Shown here in pieces: positions 16,920 to 26,619 of a stretch of 64,000 nt of DNA. The stretch lies in assembly GCF_020622265.1 (NCBI RefSeq), contig NZ_JACNMQ010000001.1, positions 868,001-932,000 on the forward strand, given 5' to 3'. Source of the stretch: Halomonas sp. M20. GTDB taxonomy: Bacteria; Pseudomonadota; Gammaproteobacteria; Pseudomonadales; Halomonadaceae. Numbering within the stretch: position 1 is the stretch's first letter; each line of letters begins with the position of its first letter. The position numbers and the translations under genes are program-made. The notes below the pieces were generated by a model that had not been told where the DNA came from, searched no databases, and was given only the letters and a program-made list of their open reading frames with translations.

Positions 16920-19418
16920 ATGGCAATTTCACGTAGAACCTTTCTCAAAGGCATGGCGGCGGGCGGAGCTGCCTCGTTGATCGGCCCAGGGCTATTGGCT
17001 CGCAGCGCGACGGCCAGCGTTTCGGTAGAGGGCACATGGAAGATGGCCGGCTCCCACTGGGGTGCCTTCAAGGCGCTGGTCAAGGGCGGCAGGGTGGCGG
17101 AGATCAAGCCGTTCGACGTCGATCGCTACCCGACGGACATGCTCAACGGCATCAAGGGGTTGATCTACAATCCGTCGCGCATTCGCTACCCGATGGTGCG
17201 TCTGGATTGGCTCAAGAACCGGGAGAACGGCGACCGCACCCAGCGCGGCGATAATCGTTTCGTGCGCCTGACCTGGGATTCGGCGCTGGATCTCTTCTAT
17301 GAGGAACTAGAGCGGGTTCAGAAGCACTACGGCCCCTGGGCGCTCTATGCCGGGGCCACCGGATGGCGCCAGACCGGCCAGATGCACAGCTGCGGCAACC
17401 ATATGCAGCGCGCGGTAGCGATGCATGGCCACTTCGTCAAGAAGGTCGGCGACTACTCCACTGGCGCAGGGCAGAGCATCCTGCCCTACGTGCTCGGCTC
17501 CACCGAGGTCTATAGCCAGGGCACCTCCTGGCCACTGATTCTCGATAACAGCAAGACCATCGTGCTGTGGGCCAACGACCCCTACAAGAACCTGCAGGTG
17601 GGCTGGAACTGCGAAACCCACGAGGCCTACGAGTACCTGGAGCAGCTCAAGGGCAAGATCGCCGACGGCAGCATTCGCGTCATCAGCGTCGATCCGGTGC
17701 GCACCAAGACCCAGAAGTACCTGGGATGCGAACAGCTCTACATCAACCCGATGACCGATGTCGCCTTCATGCTGGCCCTGGCGCATACCCTTTATCAGGA
17801 AGAGCTTTACGACAAGGCCTTCATCGAGGCCTATGCCCTGGGGTTCGAGCCCTTCATGGACTACGTGTTGGGCAGGGCGGAGGACAACACCGAGAAGACG
17901 CCGGAGTGGGCCGAGACTATCTGCGGCGTTCCGGCAGGCGAGATCAGGGAGTTCGCGCGGCTATTGGCCAGCGACCGCACCCAGCTCATCTTCGGTTGGG
18001 CGATCCAGCGCCAGCAGCACGGCGAGCAGCCTTATTGGATGGGGGCGGTGCTAGCCGCCATGCTGGGCCAGATCGGTCTTCCCGGCGGCGGCATCAGCTA
18101 TGCCCACCACTACAGTTCCATCGGTGTGCCGGCCTCGGGTGCCAGTGCGCCGGGTGCGTTTCCACGTAATGTCGATGCAGGTAAAACGCCCAAGTACGAC
18201 AATGCCGATTTCAAGGGCACCAACGACACTATCCCCGTGGCGCGCTGGATCGACTGCCTGCTCGATCCGGGTGGCAAGATTCAGTACAACGGTAGCGAAG
18301 TGACCTTCCCGGACATCAAGATGTGCATCTTCAGCGGCTGCAATCCCTGGCATCACCACCAGGATCACAATCGCATGAAGAAGGCCTTCCACAAGCTCGA
18401 GACCGTGGTCACCATCGATTACTCCTGGAACGCTACCTGTCGCTTCTCGGACCTGGTGCTGCCGGCCTGTACCCAGTTCGAGCGCAACGACATCGATATC
18501 TACGGTTCCTACTCCAATCGCGGTTTGCTGGCCATGCACAAGCTGGTCGATCCGCTGTTCCACTCGCGCACCGACTTCGACATCTTCACCGATCTGTGTC
18601 GGCGTTTTGGGCGACATGATGAATACGCTCAGGGCATGGATGAGATGCAGTGGGTGAAAAAGCTCTATGACGAGTGCAAGGACGCCAACAGTGTAGAGGT
18701 GTCTTCGCCCTCTGGCCCGAAAGTGCGCTTTCCGATGCCGGAGTTCGAGCAGTTCTGGCAGGATGGCTATGTCGACTTCGGCGCCGGCGACCCCTGGGTG
18801 CGCCATGCGGATTTCCGGGAGGCGCCGGAGGTCAACGCCCTGGGAACACCGTCCGGCTTCATCGAGATCACCAGCCGCAAGATCGACCGCTACGGCTACG
18901 ACGACTGCAAGGGTTATCCCACCTGGATGGAGAAAGCGGAACGCTCCCATGGCGGTCCCAACTCGGACAAGTACCCGCTGTGGCTGCAATCGGTCCATCC
19001 GGATCAACGTTTGCACTCCCAGATGTGCGAAGCCGACGAGTACCGGGCCACTTATACCGTGCAGGGCCGCGAGCCGATCTACATGAGCCCGCAGGATGCG
19101 AAAGCCCGGGGCATCGCCGACGGCGATCTGGTGCGGGTATTCAATGATCGCGGCCAGTTGCTGGCCGGCGCGCGGGTATCAAATGACTTCCCGACCGGCG
19201 TGGTGCGCATCCACGAAGGCGCCTGGTACGGGCCGGTGGATGCCAGTATTGGCGCCCTGGATACCTACGGCGATCCCAATACGCTGACCATGGACGTGGG
19301 CACCTCGAAACTTGCCCAGGCCACTAGCGCCAATACCTGCGTGGTGGAAATGGAAAGATACACCGGTGAGGCGCCGGCGGTGACGTCCTTCGGCGGCCCT
19401 CAAATGGTCGAACTATGA
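16920..19418 (+). CDS. torA: trimethylamine-N-oxide reductase TorA
   Basis: An 832-residue molybdoenzyme of the DMSO reductase family that reduces TMAO to trimethylamine in the periplasm. The N-terminus carries a classic twin-arginine signal (SRRTFLKG, Arg5-Arg6) followed by a hydrophobic stretch and an Ala-rich cleavage region. GDYSTGAGQ contains the expected Ser ligand of molybdenum, and [14 protein letters not shown] and the C-terminal dinucleotide-binding region fit bis-MGD binding. There is no iron-sulfur Cys motif at the N-terminus, as expected for TorA. The ATG at 16920 has GAGG upstream; a TTG five codons earlier overlaps the torC stop and is not favoured. torD overlaps by 4 bp. Confidence 0.96.
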   Translation: MAISRRTFLKGMAAGGAASLIGPGLLARSATASVSVEGTWKMAGSHWGAFKALVKGGRVAEIKPFDVDRYPTDMLNGIKGLIYNPSRIRYPMVRLDWLKNRENGDRTQRGDNRFVRLTWDSALDLFYEELERVQKHYGPWALYAGATGWRQTGQMHSCGNHMQRAVAMHGHFVKKVGDYSTGAGQSILPYVLGSTEVYSQGTSWPLILDNSKTIVLWANDPYKNLQVGWNCETHEAYEYLEQLKGKIADGSIRVISVDPVRTKTQKYLGCEQLYINPMTDVAFMLALAHTLYQEELYDKAFIEAYALGFEPFMDYVLGRAEDNTEKTPEWAETICGVPAGEIREFARLLASDRTQLIFGWAIQRQQHGEQPYWMGAVLAAMLGQIGLPGGGISYAHHYSSIGVPASGASAPGAFPRNVDAGKTPKYDNADFKGTNDTIPVARWIDCLLDPGGKIQYNGSEVTFPDIKMCIFSGCNPWHHHQDHNRMKKAFHKLETVVTIDYSWNATCRFSDLVLPACTQFERNDIDIYGSYSNRGLLAMHKLVDPLFHSRTDFDIFTDLCRRFGRHDEYAQGMDEMQWVKKLYDECKDANSVEVSSPSGPKVRFPMPEFEQFWQDGYVDFGAGDPWVRHADFREAPEVNALGTPSGFIEITSRKIDRYGYDDCKGYPTWMEKAERSHGGPNSDKYPLWLQSVHPDQRLHSQMCEADEYRATYTVQGREPIYMSPQDAKARGIADGDLVRVFNDRGQLLAGARVSNDFPTGVVRIHEGAWYGPVDASIGALDTYGDPNTLTMDVGTSKLAQATSANTCVVEMERYTGEAPAVTSFGGPQMVEL

Positions 19419-20110
19419 TGCTAGACGCTCCGTCAGGCCAAGGCCTGCCCCCTCAAACCCAATGCGAGCTGTGGCATGAGCGGACCCTGTTGTGCCGCTG
19501 GCTGTCGACCCTGCTCGCCAAGGAGCTCGACGAGGTAACGCTCAAGGCGTATCTGCAGGGCGAGGCCGAACCGCTACTCGAGCTATTGCGGGACCATGCG
19601 CAGTTAACGCCGTTGGTCGAGCGTTTCAATCAGGCCTTGAACGCGCTGCGGCTATTCGAGCAGCCACGGCTCGAACTGGCCGCGGATTTCGCCACGTTGT
19701 TTCTCATGGACGGGCGCACCTCGGCACCTCCCTATGCATCGCTCTACCAGCCCGGCCAGGCGCTGTTTCATCAACAGCCCACCGAGCGCATGGAAATGCG
19801 ATTGAGGGCTGCCGGCTACGATGTGGTCAAGGACTTCGGCGAACCCGCGGATCATCTCGCGGTGATGCTGGACTATCTCGCCACGGGCTATGAACGGCTT
19901 GGTGAAGCGTCCAGCGACGCGGAGTGCGAAGAGATCAAGGGTGGCCTAGTACAGTTCGTCGATGAAGAACTCACGCCCTGGCTACCCACCTTCGCCCAGC
20001 GTTGCCAGCAGATTGATACGGCCAGCGATTTCTACCCGGCGCTAGCGCAGCTGGTGGCCGGCTACTGTGCCACGTTATCGACTCAGAGTGGTTGCCGCTC
20101 TTCCATTTGA
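19415..20110 (+). CDS. torD: TorD, TorA-specific chaperone
   Basis: A 231-residue all-helical cytosolic chaperone that binds apo-TorA and its twin-arginine signal, helping cofactor insertion before export. [14 protein letters not shown] is the conserved TorD/DmsD motif, and [20 protein letters not shown] fits the conserved substrate-binding region. The start overlaps the torA stop in ATGA, so translation is probably coupled. An alternative ATG two codons on (19418) cannot be excluded. The gene closes the operon before a terminator. Confidence 0.94.
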   Translation: MMLDAPSGQGLPPQTQCELWHERTLLCRWLSTLLAKELDEVTLKAYLQGEAEPLLELLRDHAQLTPLVERFNQALNALRLFEQPRLELAADFATLFLMDGRTSAPPYASLYQPGQALFHQQPTERMEMRLRAAGYDVVKDFGEPADHLAVMLDYLATGYERLGEASSDAECEEIKGGLVQFVDEELTPWLPTFAQRCQQIDTASDFYPALAQLVAGYCATLSTQSGCRSSI

Positions 20111-20138
20111 TGTGAGACGCTATCTAACGATCATCTAC

Positions 20139-20170
20139 GCCAGCGTGCTTTCCACGCTGGCATTTTTTTT
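20139..20170 (+). terminator. terminator of the torECAD operon
   Basis: A 9-bp stem (GCCAGCGTG with CACGCTGGC) closes a 5-nt loop and is followed by A and eight T. Confidence 0.92.
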
Positions 20171-20254
20171 GCTGTCTGATAAGTAGCGAAGCGATCCATC
20201 TCTTCAACGACTACAGTAAGGTCATGTCAGTAAAACTGTTTGGGTGCCGGAGCC

Positions 20255-21433
20255 ATGGATTTCAACGATTATCGACTCACGCTTCGTCAGCATATGGCCG
20301 GCAAGGAATGCCCTTTTCCGGAAGTCGAATTCCAACGTCGCCACAAGGCCGTACTCAAGGCCATGGAAGCGGCGAATCTGGATGCACTGCTGCTCACTGC
20401 GCCCGCCGACATCTTCTATCTCACCGGCTACAGCACGTTCGAGGTCTCGGTGCATACCGCATTGGTGTTCACTGCACATCATCTGGTGCTTCAGGTGCCT
20501 TCCATCGAAACCGGGCCGGCGGTGGCCTGCACCCATGTCGAGGATATTCGTGGCTATCGCTGGGAGAACGTCGATGAAATTCTCGAACCGCTGACGGAGG
20601 CACTTCACGAAGCAGGCACCAACGTCGGCGTAGACCCCTGGCATGGCTCATTGCGTCATAGTGTCATGAGTGGCTTGCAATGGCGGTTGCCGGAACACCG
20701 TTTTATCGATGCCGCCAATCTTTTGCAGGAGATTCGTATCGTCAAATCCGCGGCGGAAATCGAATGTCTGATCGAAAGCGCCCGAATCACCGGTCTGGGT
20801 ATCGAGGCGGCAGCGAATGCAGTGCGTGCCGGAGCCACCGATAGCGAAATTGCCGGTATCGGTGCTCAGGCACTGCATGCCGCCGGCAGCGAATTCATGA
20901 GCATGCAGCCAATCGTCGTTACCGGGCCACGCAGCGCCGTGATCCATCTCAATCACCAGCGACGAGAAATCGCCCAGGGCGAGCCGGTATTCCTCGAGTT
21001 CGGCTCCGCCTGGAAGCGTTATACCGCACCGATGATGCGTACCGTGGTGGCCGGGGAGCCGACATCGCGCATGCATCAGGTATTCGACACTTGTCGCCGT
21101 ATTTACGACGCCATGCTAGAGGAGATGCGACCGGGCAAGGATTTCGACGCCGCCGCCCGAGCCGCCGAGCAAGCCCTGGCGCCGTTGGCTTCGGAGGTGT
21201 TTCATTCCGGTGTGTTCGGTTATGCGGTGGGCGCCCAGTTCCCGCCTTCCTGGGTCGAGGGTTCGGGGTTCATCGCGCGTGGTCAGCATCGTCAGTTCGA
21301 GGAGAACATGATCTTTCACCTGCCGCTTTGCCTGCGTATTCCCGGCGAGTGGGGTATCGGCTGCAGCGATACCGTACGGGTGACCGAAAGTGGTGCCGTA
21401 CCGCTTACCCGCAACCCCTGGACGCTATCCTGA
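20255..21433 (+). CDS. M24-fold hydrolase lacking metal ligands (creatinase/ectoine hydrolase-like)
   Basis: A 392-residue two-domain pita-bread protein: a creatinase-type N-terminal domain (DALLLTAPADIFYLTGYSTF) and an M24 catalytic domain. In true aminopeptidases P five residues bind metals; here the corresponding segments read LEFGSAWKRYTAPMMRT, GYAVGAQFPPSW and GCSDTVRVT, so the Asp, His and Glu ligands are replaced. That pattern is typical of creatinase and ectoine hydrolase (DoeA/EutD), which work without metal. A compatible-solute role suits a halophile, but doeB or other ectoine genes are not adjacent. The start is uncertain: this ATG lacks a good ribosome site and an in-frame GTG lies at 20240. 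Confidence 0.72.
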   Translation: MDFNDYRLTLRQHMAGKECPFPEVEFQRRHKAVLKAMEAANLDALLLTAPADIFYLTGYSTFEVSVHTALVFTAHHLVLQVPSIETGPAVACTHVEDIRGYRWENVDEILEPLTEALHEAGTNVGVDPWHGSLRHSVMSGLQWRLPEHRFIDAANLLQEIRIVKSAAEIECLIESARITGLGIEAAANAVRAGATDSEIAGIGAQALHAAGSEFMSMQPIVVTGPRSAVIHLNHQRREIAQGEPVFLEFGSAWKRYTAPMMRTVVAGEPTSRMHQVFDTCRRIYDAMLEEMRPGKDFDAAARAAEQALAPLASEVFHSGVFGYAVGAQFPPSWVEGSGFIARGQHRQFEENMIFHLPLCLRIPGEWGIGCSDTVRVTESGAVPLTRNPWTLS

Positions 21434-21541
21434 AGAAGTTGACTGGAACGCTTGGTTATTGCCCTCTCTGACAGGTTATACTGCGGCCATATCAGGTGCT
21501 GTCACACCGGTGCCGTCCATAAGCCAATCAAGGAGTGAGCC

Positions 21542-22345
21542 GTGATCGAAGGAGTCAAGCATATCGTTGCCGTGGCCTCGGGCAAGGGGGGCGTGGGCAA
21601 GTCCACCGTGACTGCCAATCTGGCCCTGGCCATGGCGGCAGAAGGCTATCGCGTGGGGCTGCTGGACGCCGATATCTACGGCCCTAGCCAGGCGCAAATG
21701 CTGGGAATCGGGCAGGGCGTACGCCCGCAAGCAGCCGGCGAAAATAGCTTCAAGCCATTGGAGGCGCATGGCATCAAGGCGATGTCCATGGCGTTCATGG
21801 TCGATATCACCGAACCCATGGTCTGGCGGGGTCCGATGGTTGCTGGCGCCTTCCAGCAGCTGCTCAACCAGACTGATTGGGGCGAGCTGGATTATCTGTT
21901 CATCGACATGCCGCCGGGCACCGGAGACATTCAGTTGACCCTGGCCCAGAAGGTACCGGTCTCTGGGGCGGTGATCGTGACCACCCCTCAGGACATCGCT
22001 CTACTCGATGCACGCAAGGGCATCGAGATGTTCCGTAAGGTCAACGTTCCCGTGCTCGGTGTGGTGGAGAACATGAGCCTGCATGTCTGTTCCAACTGCG
22101 GTCACCAGGAGCCCATCTTCGGCGAAGGTGGCGGCGAGCATATTGCCGAGCAGTACGGTACCTCGCTACTGGGTCAGTTGCCGCTGGAACTCGCTATCCG
22201 CGAGCAGGCCGATGGCGGAAAACCGACAGTGGTGGCCGAACCTGAAGGTGAGGTGACGGCCATTTTCCGCAGCATTGCACGATCGGTGGTCAAAGGCGTC
22301 GAGAGCCAGAGCGAGGAAGGGCCAAGTATTTCCTTCGGTGATTAG
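21542..22345 (+). CDS. mrp: Mrp/ApbC-type iron-sulfur cluster carrier ATPase
   Basis: A 267-residue P-loop protein of the Mrp/NBP35 family, which carries [4Fe-4S] clusters to target enzymes in the cytosol. The deviant Walker A is GKGGVGKST, followed by DADIYGPS, and Walker B-like FIDMPPGTGD; CSNC holds the CxxC that binds the cluster between subunits. Unlike E. coli ApbC, it lacks the N-terminal DUF59 domain. The start is GTG, with AAGGAG at good spacing. The last nine codons (22319-22345) recur almost synonymously at 23840-23866 (see findings). Confidence 0.93.
   Translation: MIEGVKHIVAVASGKGGVGKSTVTANLALAMAAEGYRVGLLDADIYGPSQAQMLGIGQGVRPQAAGENSFKPLEAHGIKAMSMAFMVDITEPMVWRGPMVAGAFQQLLNQTDWGELDYLFIDMPPGTGDIQLTLAQKVPVSGAVIVTTPQDIALLDARKGIEMFRKVNVPVLGVVENMSLHVCSNCGHQEPIFGEGGGEHIAEQYGTSLLGQLPLELAIREQADGGKPTVVAEPEGEVTAIFRSIARSVVKGVESQSEEGPSISFGD
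22319..22345 (+). repeat. left copy of the mrp 3'-end repeat
   Basis: The final nine codons of mrp, encoding GPSISFGD and TAG. A second copy with 22 of 27 bases identical is at 23840-23866. The two bracket the metalloprotease gene. Confidence 0.65.
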
Positions 22346-22438
22346 GCGTGTTGACGGTTCACGTCGGAAGCCATGGGACAGGCCAGACCGGTAGTAGGCC
22401 AACGTCGTCGAACCGGTACCGCATGCGCACGTACAAGG

Positions 22439-23599
22439 TCACCACCACATCACGGCGGTATTGTCGCTGGCATAGTTGAGGTAGAGGCGGATACGCAATA
22501 CGTAGCGCCTGCCTTGCTGCAGGCGCACGTTGATCTGGGCGTTCTGGCGGGTGCCGCTATCGTCGTCACCGTCGGCATAGTTCAGTTGCCCGTCGACCTC
22601 CTCGAAGAGCACCATCACCGTATCGGAACGCCCAAAGGTCTGGATCGTGTAGTCGTTGGTACTCTGCGGCGTGATGTTGAAGTTTTTCTGTTCGCCGGGT
22701 GCGAGGGTGAGAAACTCCAGCCGGAACGGCTCAAGCCGCGCATTCCTGGCATCCTCCAGGGCGGGATAGAAGCGGCGCACCTCCGCGATGTCATGATCCG
22801 ACAGCCCCAACGCTGGGCGCAGGCCTTCTCGGTAGGCTTCCGGCTCGATGATCAAGCCGGCAGGGAAGCCGTAATGCATGATCGAGTCCGGATCCCACGC
22901 CGAGCCTTCGACCTCACCTGCGGGCAGCTTGCGCAGCACATTGTGGAAGGTCGTCTCGCGGGGCCAATGGTTCGGTGATCCACCGAAGTAGGCGTAGACG
23001 GCCTCTTCGTCCCAAACGATGCCCGAAAAGGGATTCTGATGCTCGTGGGGAAAACCCAGGGTGTGTCCGATCTCGTGAACTGGCGTATCCACGCCCCTGG
23101 GATCGCGGGTCAGGTCCCAACCGAAGTTCATGGTGCGCTCGTGCTGGCCGGGGATGTCGATTGCATCCCGGCCGAGATAGGACCAGGCCCCATCACCGCT
23201 AAGAAAGCCGATCCGGATCTCGGCATCGGCGATATTCGACACCTCCTCGAATGCGATGCCGATGCCGAGGCTCCGCCATACCTCGAAGCCTTCCCGCACC
23301 ATCTCTTGCTGATCGCTGCCTCCGGCGTAGCTGCCACTATCGAAGAAGTAGTAGTGCAGCCGAGTGCCATTGACCCACTTCTTGTCGATCCAGCGTATCA
23401 GCCGGGCCCGATGCGCCGAAACCTCCGTCCCGAAGGTGCGCTCGGGCACCTCAGGCAGGGCGCATAAGCTCACTGCCTCTTCGCCCTTTTCGCTACCTGC
23501 ATCCGGCGCATTCGCCTTACCGAGCCGCGTTTCCAGCTTCTTGAGCCGCGCGGCCAGTTCATCGACCTGCTGGGCGAGTGACTTGTTCTTTTCGGCCAT
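22439..23599 (-). CDS. astacin-like zinc metalloprotease without signal peptide
   Basis: A 386-residue protein. Residues 5-27 form a short amphipathic coil (LAQQVDELAARLKKLETRL). The protease domain has the metzincin zinc site H175-E-x-x-H179-x-x-G-x-x-H185-E (HEIGHTLGFPHE) and a Met-turn at SIMHYG (M241), the arrangement of astacins (M12A). The C-terminal 95 residues, with GEQKNFNI, look like a beta-sandwich of the PPC type. No secretion signal is seen with this start, which has GGGAG upstream; a longer start at 23641 adds 14 polar residues without a ribosome site. Export, if any, would need another route. It lies against the direction of mrp and dcd, inside a repeat-bounded segment. Confidence 0.85.
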   Translation of the reverse strand: MAEKNKSLAQQVDELAARLKKLETRLGKANAPDAGSEKGEEAVSLCALPEVPERTFGTEVSAHRARLIRWIDKKWVNGTRLHYYFFDSGSYAGGSDQQEMVREGFEVWRSLGIGIAFEEVSNIADAEIRIGFLSGDGAWSYLGRDAIDIPGQHERTMNFGWDLTRDPRGVDTPVHEIGHTLGFPHEHQNPFSGIVWDEEAVYAYFGGSPNHWPRETTFHNVLRKLPAGEVEGSAWDPDSIMHYGFPAGLIIEPEAYREGLRPALGLSDHDIAEVRRFYPALEDARNARLEPFRLEFLTLAPGEQKNFNITPQSTNDYTIQTFGRSDTVMVLFEEVDGQLNYADGDDDSGTRQNAQINVRLQQGRRYVLRIRLYLNYASDNTAVMWW

Positions 23600-23839
23600 G
23601 GTTGCGTGCTCCCAAGATGGGCGAAACGCCTCGTTGCTCATTGTTAAGATTATGCAAAAGTCGTTCGGTTTGCGTAATTTAGCTTTATATGAAAAGAATT
23701 TAAGCTAATGCCCGAATAGTCGGTCAGCGGTTGGAATGACACCTGCATCTTTCAGGCCGGTGTTTTCTCCGGTTCTGTCGAAGCCCATTGCCGGCAAGTC
23801 TTCAGTGTCTACTTTATTGCGAGCGGTTCTGTCAGGCCG

Positions 23840-23866
23840 GGCCCGAGTATCACCTTCGGCGATTAG
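23840..23866 (+). repeat. right copy of the mrp 3'-end repeat
   Basis: This 27-bp segment reads GPSITFGD and TAG in the mrp frame. It differs from the true mrp end at five bases, four of them synonymous. Sequence before and after it does not resemble mrp. It looks like an orphaned gene end or attachment-site half. Confidence 0.65.
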
Positions 23867-23894
23867 CCAGGTGGGGCTGCTTTCTATACACGAT

Positions 23895-23918
23895 AAGGGC
23901 CGTTATGATACGGCCCTT
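23895..23918 (+). other. hairpin upstream of dcd
   Basis: A perfect 9-bp stem (AAGGGCCGT with ACGGCCCTT) closes a TATGAT loop and is followed by GTTTCT. It may be the terminator of what used to precede dcd, or a 5' structure of dcd. Confidence 0.45.
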
Positions 23919-23950
23919 GTTTCTATTTGCATGAACTTCAAGGACGCCCG

Positions 23951-24517
23951 ATGAGTATCAAATCCGACAAGTGGATCCGCCGTATGGCCGAAAGCGACGG
24001 CATGATCGAACCTTTCGAGGCGGATCAGGTACGCCACGTCAATGGCCAGCGGGTGATCTCCTACGGAACGTCCAGTTATGGCTACGATGTGCGCTGCGCC
24101 GACGAGTTCAAGGTGTTCACCAACATTCACTCGGCGGTGGTGGACCCCAAGGGGTTCGACGAAAAAAGCTTCGTCGATATCAAGGGCGATGCCTGCGTGA
24201 TTCCGCCCAATTCCTTCGCCCTGGCGCGTACCGTGGAATATTTCCGTATTCCGCGCAGCGTGTTGACCATCTGCCTGGGCAAGTCGACCTACGCGCGCTG
24301 CGGCATCATCGTCAACGTGACCCCGCTGGAACCGGAATGGGAAGGGCATGTGACCCTGGAGTTCTCCAACACCACCAACCTGCCGGCGCGTATCTACGCC
24401 AACGAAGGCGTGGCGCAGATGCTGTTTCTTGAATCCGATGAAATTTGCGATATTTCCTACAAGGATCGCGGTGGCAAGTACATGGGGCAACGTGGAGTTA
24501 CCTTGCCGCGAACCTGA
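23951..24517 (+). CDS. dcd: dCTP deaminase
   Basis: A 188-residue trimeric enzyme that deaminates dCTP to dUTP for thymidylate synthesis. Conserved segments are all present: [49 protein letters not shown] with the Lys-Ser-Thr and Arg of the active site, and [18 protein letters not shown] with the catalytic Glu. The length fits the Pseudomonas-type enzyme. mrp and dcd are neighbours in many gammaproteobacteria, which makes the intervening metalloprotease segment look inserted. Confidence 0.96.
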   Translation: MSIKSDKWIRRMAESDGMIEPFEADQVRHVNGQRVISYGTSSYGYDVRCADEFKVFTNIHSAVVDPKGFDEKSFVDIKGDACVIPPNSFALARTVEYFRIPRSVLTICLGKSTYARCGIIVNVTPLEPEWEGHVTLEFSNTTNLPARIYANEGVAQMLFLESDEICDISYKDRGGKYMGQRGVTLPRT

Positions 24518-24598
24518 GAACAACCCCTGAGTTTATCCATGGGATACTCTATGCTTGGGAAGTGATTGATCGTTTCCTTGGTTATAAGAAGGCTTCCC

Positions 24599-26551
24599 AT
24601 GCCCGTAATCGTTCGTACTGGTTCCGCCGGTTTTAAACTTCGTCGCCGTTCCGCAGCGGCGTTACTGTCCCTTGCGTTGCTTCCCTCAAGCGTCTGGGCT
24701 TATTCCGACCTGATCGTATTCGGCGACAGCCTCAGCGATTCGGGGCAGTTTCCTGATGTCGAGCGACTCCTGCTGGGTGAGCCTGGCAGCCTGCGCTTCA
24801 CCAATCGGGAAAAGCCGTATCAGCCACCCGCGGCCTACGGTGACGTCAGTACGCAACGCCTGGCCCTGGCGCTGGGTCTTGGCCCCCTGTTGCCTTCCAC
24901 TTCGATCCTGCGCGAACAAGAGGGATTACCCGATGGCAACAATTACGCCGTGGGTGGCTATACCACCCAAGATATTCTCGCCTCCATTACCCAGCCGGGT
25001 GGCTCGGTGGTTGAGGTGCCGAACCTGACGCCGGCCCTCGTGGCATTACTGGCGGCGCTGGGGATCGATACCTCGCGAAGCCAGGATGGTTATCTGGTTA
25101 GCGTCGGGGCAGCGGATCCGAATGCGCTTTATTATGTCAATGGTGGTGGCAATGACTTCTTTGATGGTTTGGTCACCGATCCTGCCACCGCATCGACAGC
25201 GGGTAATACGTTGGCCGATGGTGTCGAGGCATTGGTTGCGGCGGGGGTAAAGACCGTCGTGGTCTCCAATTTGCCGGATGTCGGCGCTACACCAGCGGGC
25301 TCGCAGAGCGGTCAGCGCGAGGTGACCTCCGCTCTGGGGGGCGTCTTCAACCAGGCGCTGGGGGAGCGGCTGGCGCGCTTCGATGGCCAGGTGAATATCA
25401 TCCGCCTTAATATCGGTGCCCTGTTCGAGGAAGTGGTGGCCGAGCCGTCGGATTTCGGTCTGGCTACCGATGTGGCTCTGACCGATGTCTGCTTCAGCGA
25501 TCCGAGCTGCGAGTCCGAGGCCTTCGGCCTGAGTTCCGGCAACCCCGACCCCAGCAAGCTACTGTTCAACGACACCGTGCATCCGACCACGGCGGGTCAG
25601 CAGATCGTGGCAGATTACACCTACGCCCTGATCGAGGCGCCGCAGATTCTATCCCTGGCGGGGGAGCTGACCCTCGGAGCCCTCAACGCACAGCAGCGCG
25701 CCATCGGTAACGAGTTACGCCCTGGCCAGCAAAGCGACGATGTGCGGGTCTTCGCCCAAGGCGATTATCAATACGATCAACCCGAGGCTTTCGATGAAGA
25801 TGGTAGACCGGAATCGTCTCAAGGAGGCGTGGGAGTCGGTGCCGTAGTACCGGTCGGCTTGGGCTGGCTCGGCGCGGCAGTGGCCCAGCGCGAGGCGGAC
25901 ATGGACGACCCGGCGGATTTCGATCTCGAGGGCCAGACCTTCAGTGTATTCGCTCGTCAGCACCTGGGCAGTGTAGGGGTGCAGGCCATCGTCAGCGGTG
26001 GCGATTTCGATCTCGATCTGCGTCGTCAGGTCATCCTGGGGCCTGCCGAGCGCACCCTTCGAGGAGATGCGGACAGCGGCGGCTGGTCGGCGGAGTTGCG
26101 TCTCGATTATCGTCTCACAGCTGCGGACTCCCCCTGGTACACCGCGCCGTTCGTGGCTTATCGACATAGCGAAGTCGAGGTCGATGGCTACACGGAGAGG
26201 GGGTCGAACGCCAATGCGCTGATCGTCTCGGATCAGGATGCCGAAGATCGCCAGTGGGAGGCGGGTTTGATGCTGGATCGTGGCCTCGAAGGTGGCATCG
26301 GTTTCTATGGCGAGTTCGCCTGGGGTCAGTATCTGGAAGACGAGCGCGACGGTGCCGAGGTGCGTTTGGCATCGCTGCCCACCAATAGCTGGTCCGGCGA
26401 GACCCGTGAACGAGAGGACGACAATTATCTGCGCGCCGACGCAGGCCTGCGTGTGCAGTTAGGCGATGCGCGGCTCAGCGTTGGAGGGGGTGCCCAGGGT
26501 TGGGATGAATGGTCGCCGTATGTTCACGTCGGCGCCGGCTTCGTTTTCTGA
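24599..26551 (+). CDS. GDSL esterase/lipase autotransporter (EstA-like)
   Basis: A 650-residue outer-membrane autotransporter. A basic signal peptide (KLRRRSAAALLSLALLPSSVWA) precedes a SGNH hydrolase passenger: FGDSLSDSGQF with nucleophile Ser44, NGGGNDFF for the Asn block, and DTVHPT for the Asp-His pair. The last 270 residues alternate polar and aromatic residues and end in AGFVF, a C-terminal Phe as in 12-stranded beta-barrels. P. aeruginosa EstA, the type member, has 646 residues and affects rhamnolipid production and motility. AAGG lies before the ATG at 24599. The gene is followed by a strong terminator. Confidence 0.92.
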   Translation: MPVIVRTGSAGFKLRRRSAAALLSLALLPSSVWAYSDLIVFGDSLSDSGQFPDVERLLLGEPGSLRFTNREKPYQPPAAYGDVSTQRLALALGLGPLLPSTSILREQEGLPDGNNYAVGGYTTQDILASITQPGGSVVEVPNLTPALVALLAALGIDTSRSQDGYLVSVGAADPNALYYVNGGGNDFFDGLVTDPATASTAGNTLADGVEALVAAGVKTVVVSNLPDVGATPAGSQSGQREVTSALGGVFNQALGERLARFDGQVNIIRLNIGALFEEVVAEPSDFGLATDVALTDVCFSDPSCESEAFGLSSGNPDPSKLLFNDTVHPTTAGQQIVADYTYALIEAPQILSLAGELTLGALNAQQRAIGNELRPGQQSDDVRVFAQGDYQYDQPEAFDEDGRPESSQGGVGVGAVVPVGLGWLGAAVAQREADMDDPADFDLEGQTFSVFARQHLGSVGVQAIVSGGDFDLDLRRQVILGPAERTLRGDADSGGWSAELRLDYRLTAADSPWYTAPFVAYRHSEVEVDGYTERGSNANALIVSDQDAEDRQWEAGLMLDRGLEGGIGFYGEFAWGQYLEDERDGAEVRLASLPTNSWSGETREREDDNYLRADAGLRVQLGDARLSVGGGAQGWDEWSPYVHVGAGFVF

Positions 26552-26582
26552 GAGCCATTCGTCATTGCTTGTGTTTGATGAT

Positions 26583-26616
26583 AAACGGCGGAGCCGAAAG
26601 GGCTCCGCCGTTTTTG
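26583..26616. terminator. bidirectional terminator between the autotransporter and aldo/keto reductase genes
   Basis: A 13-bp stem (AAACGGCGGAGCC with GGCTCCGCCGTTT) closes a GAAAG loop and ends in T residues. It lies between converging genes. Confidence 0.92.
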
Positions 26617-26619
26617 TAC

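Larger units (their letters stand above)
23600..23950. other. intergenic region between the metalloprotease gene and dcd
   Basis: 351 bp without a supported gene. The first 65 bp are AT-rich and probably hold the leftward promoter of the metalloprotease gene. The middle contains the second mrp 3'-end copy (23840-23866) and the right end a hairpin before dcd. Confidence 0.55.
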
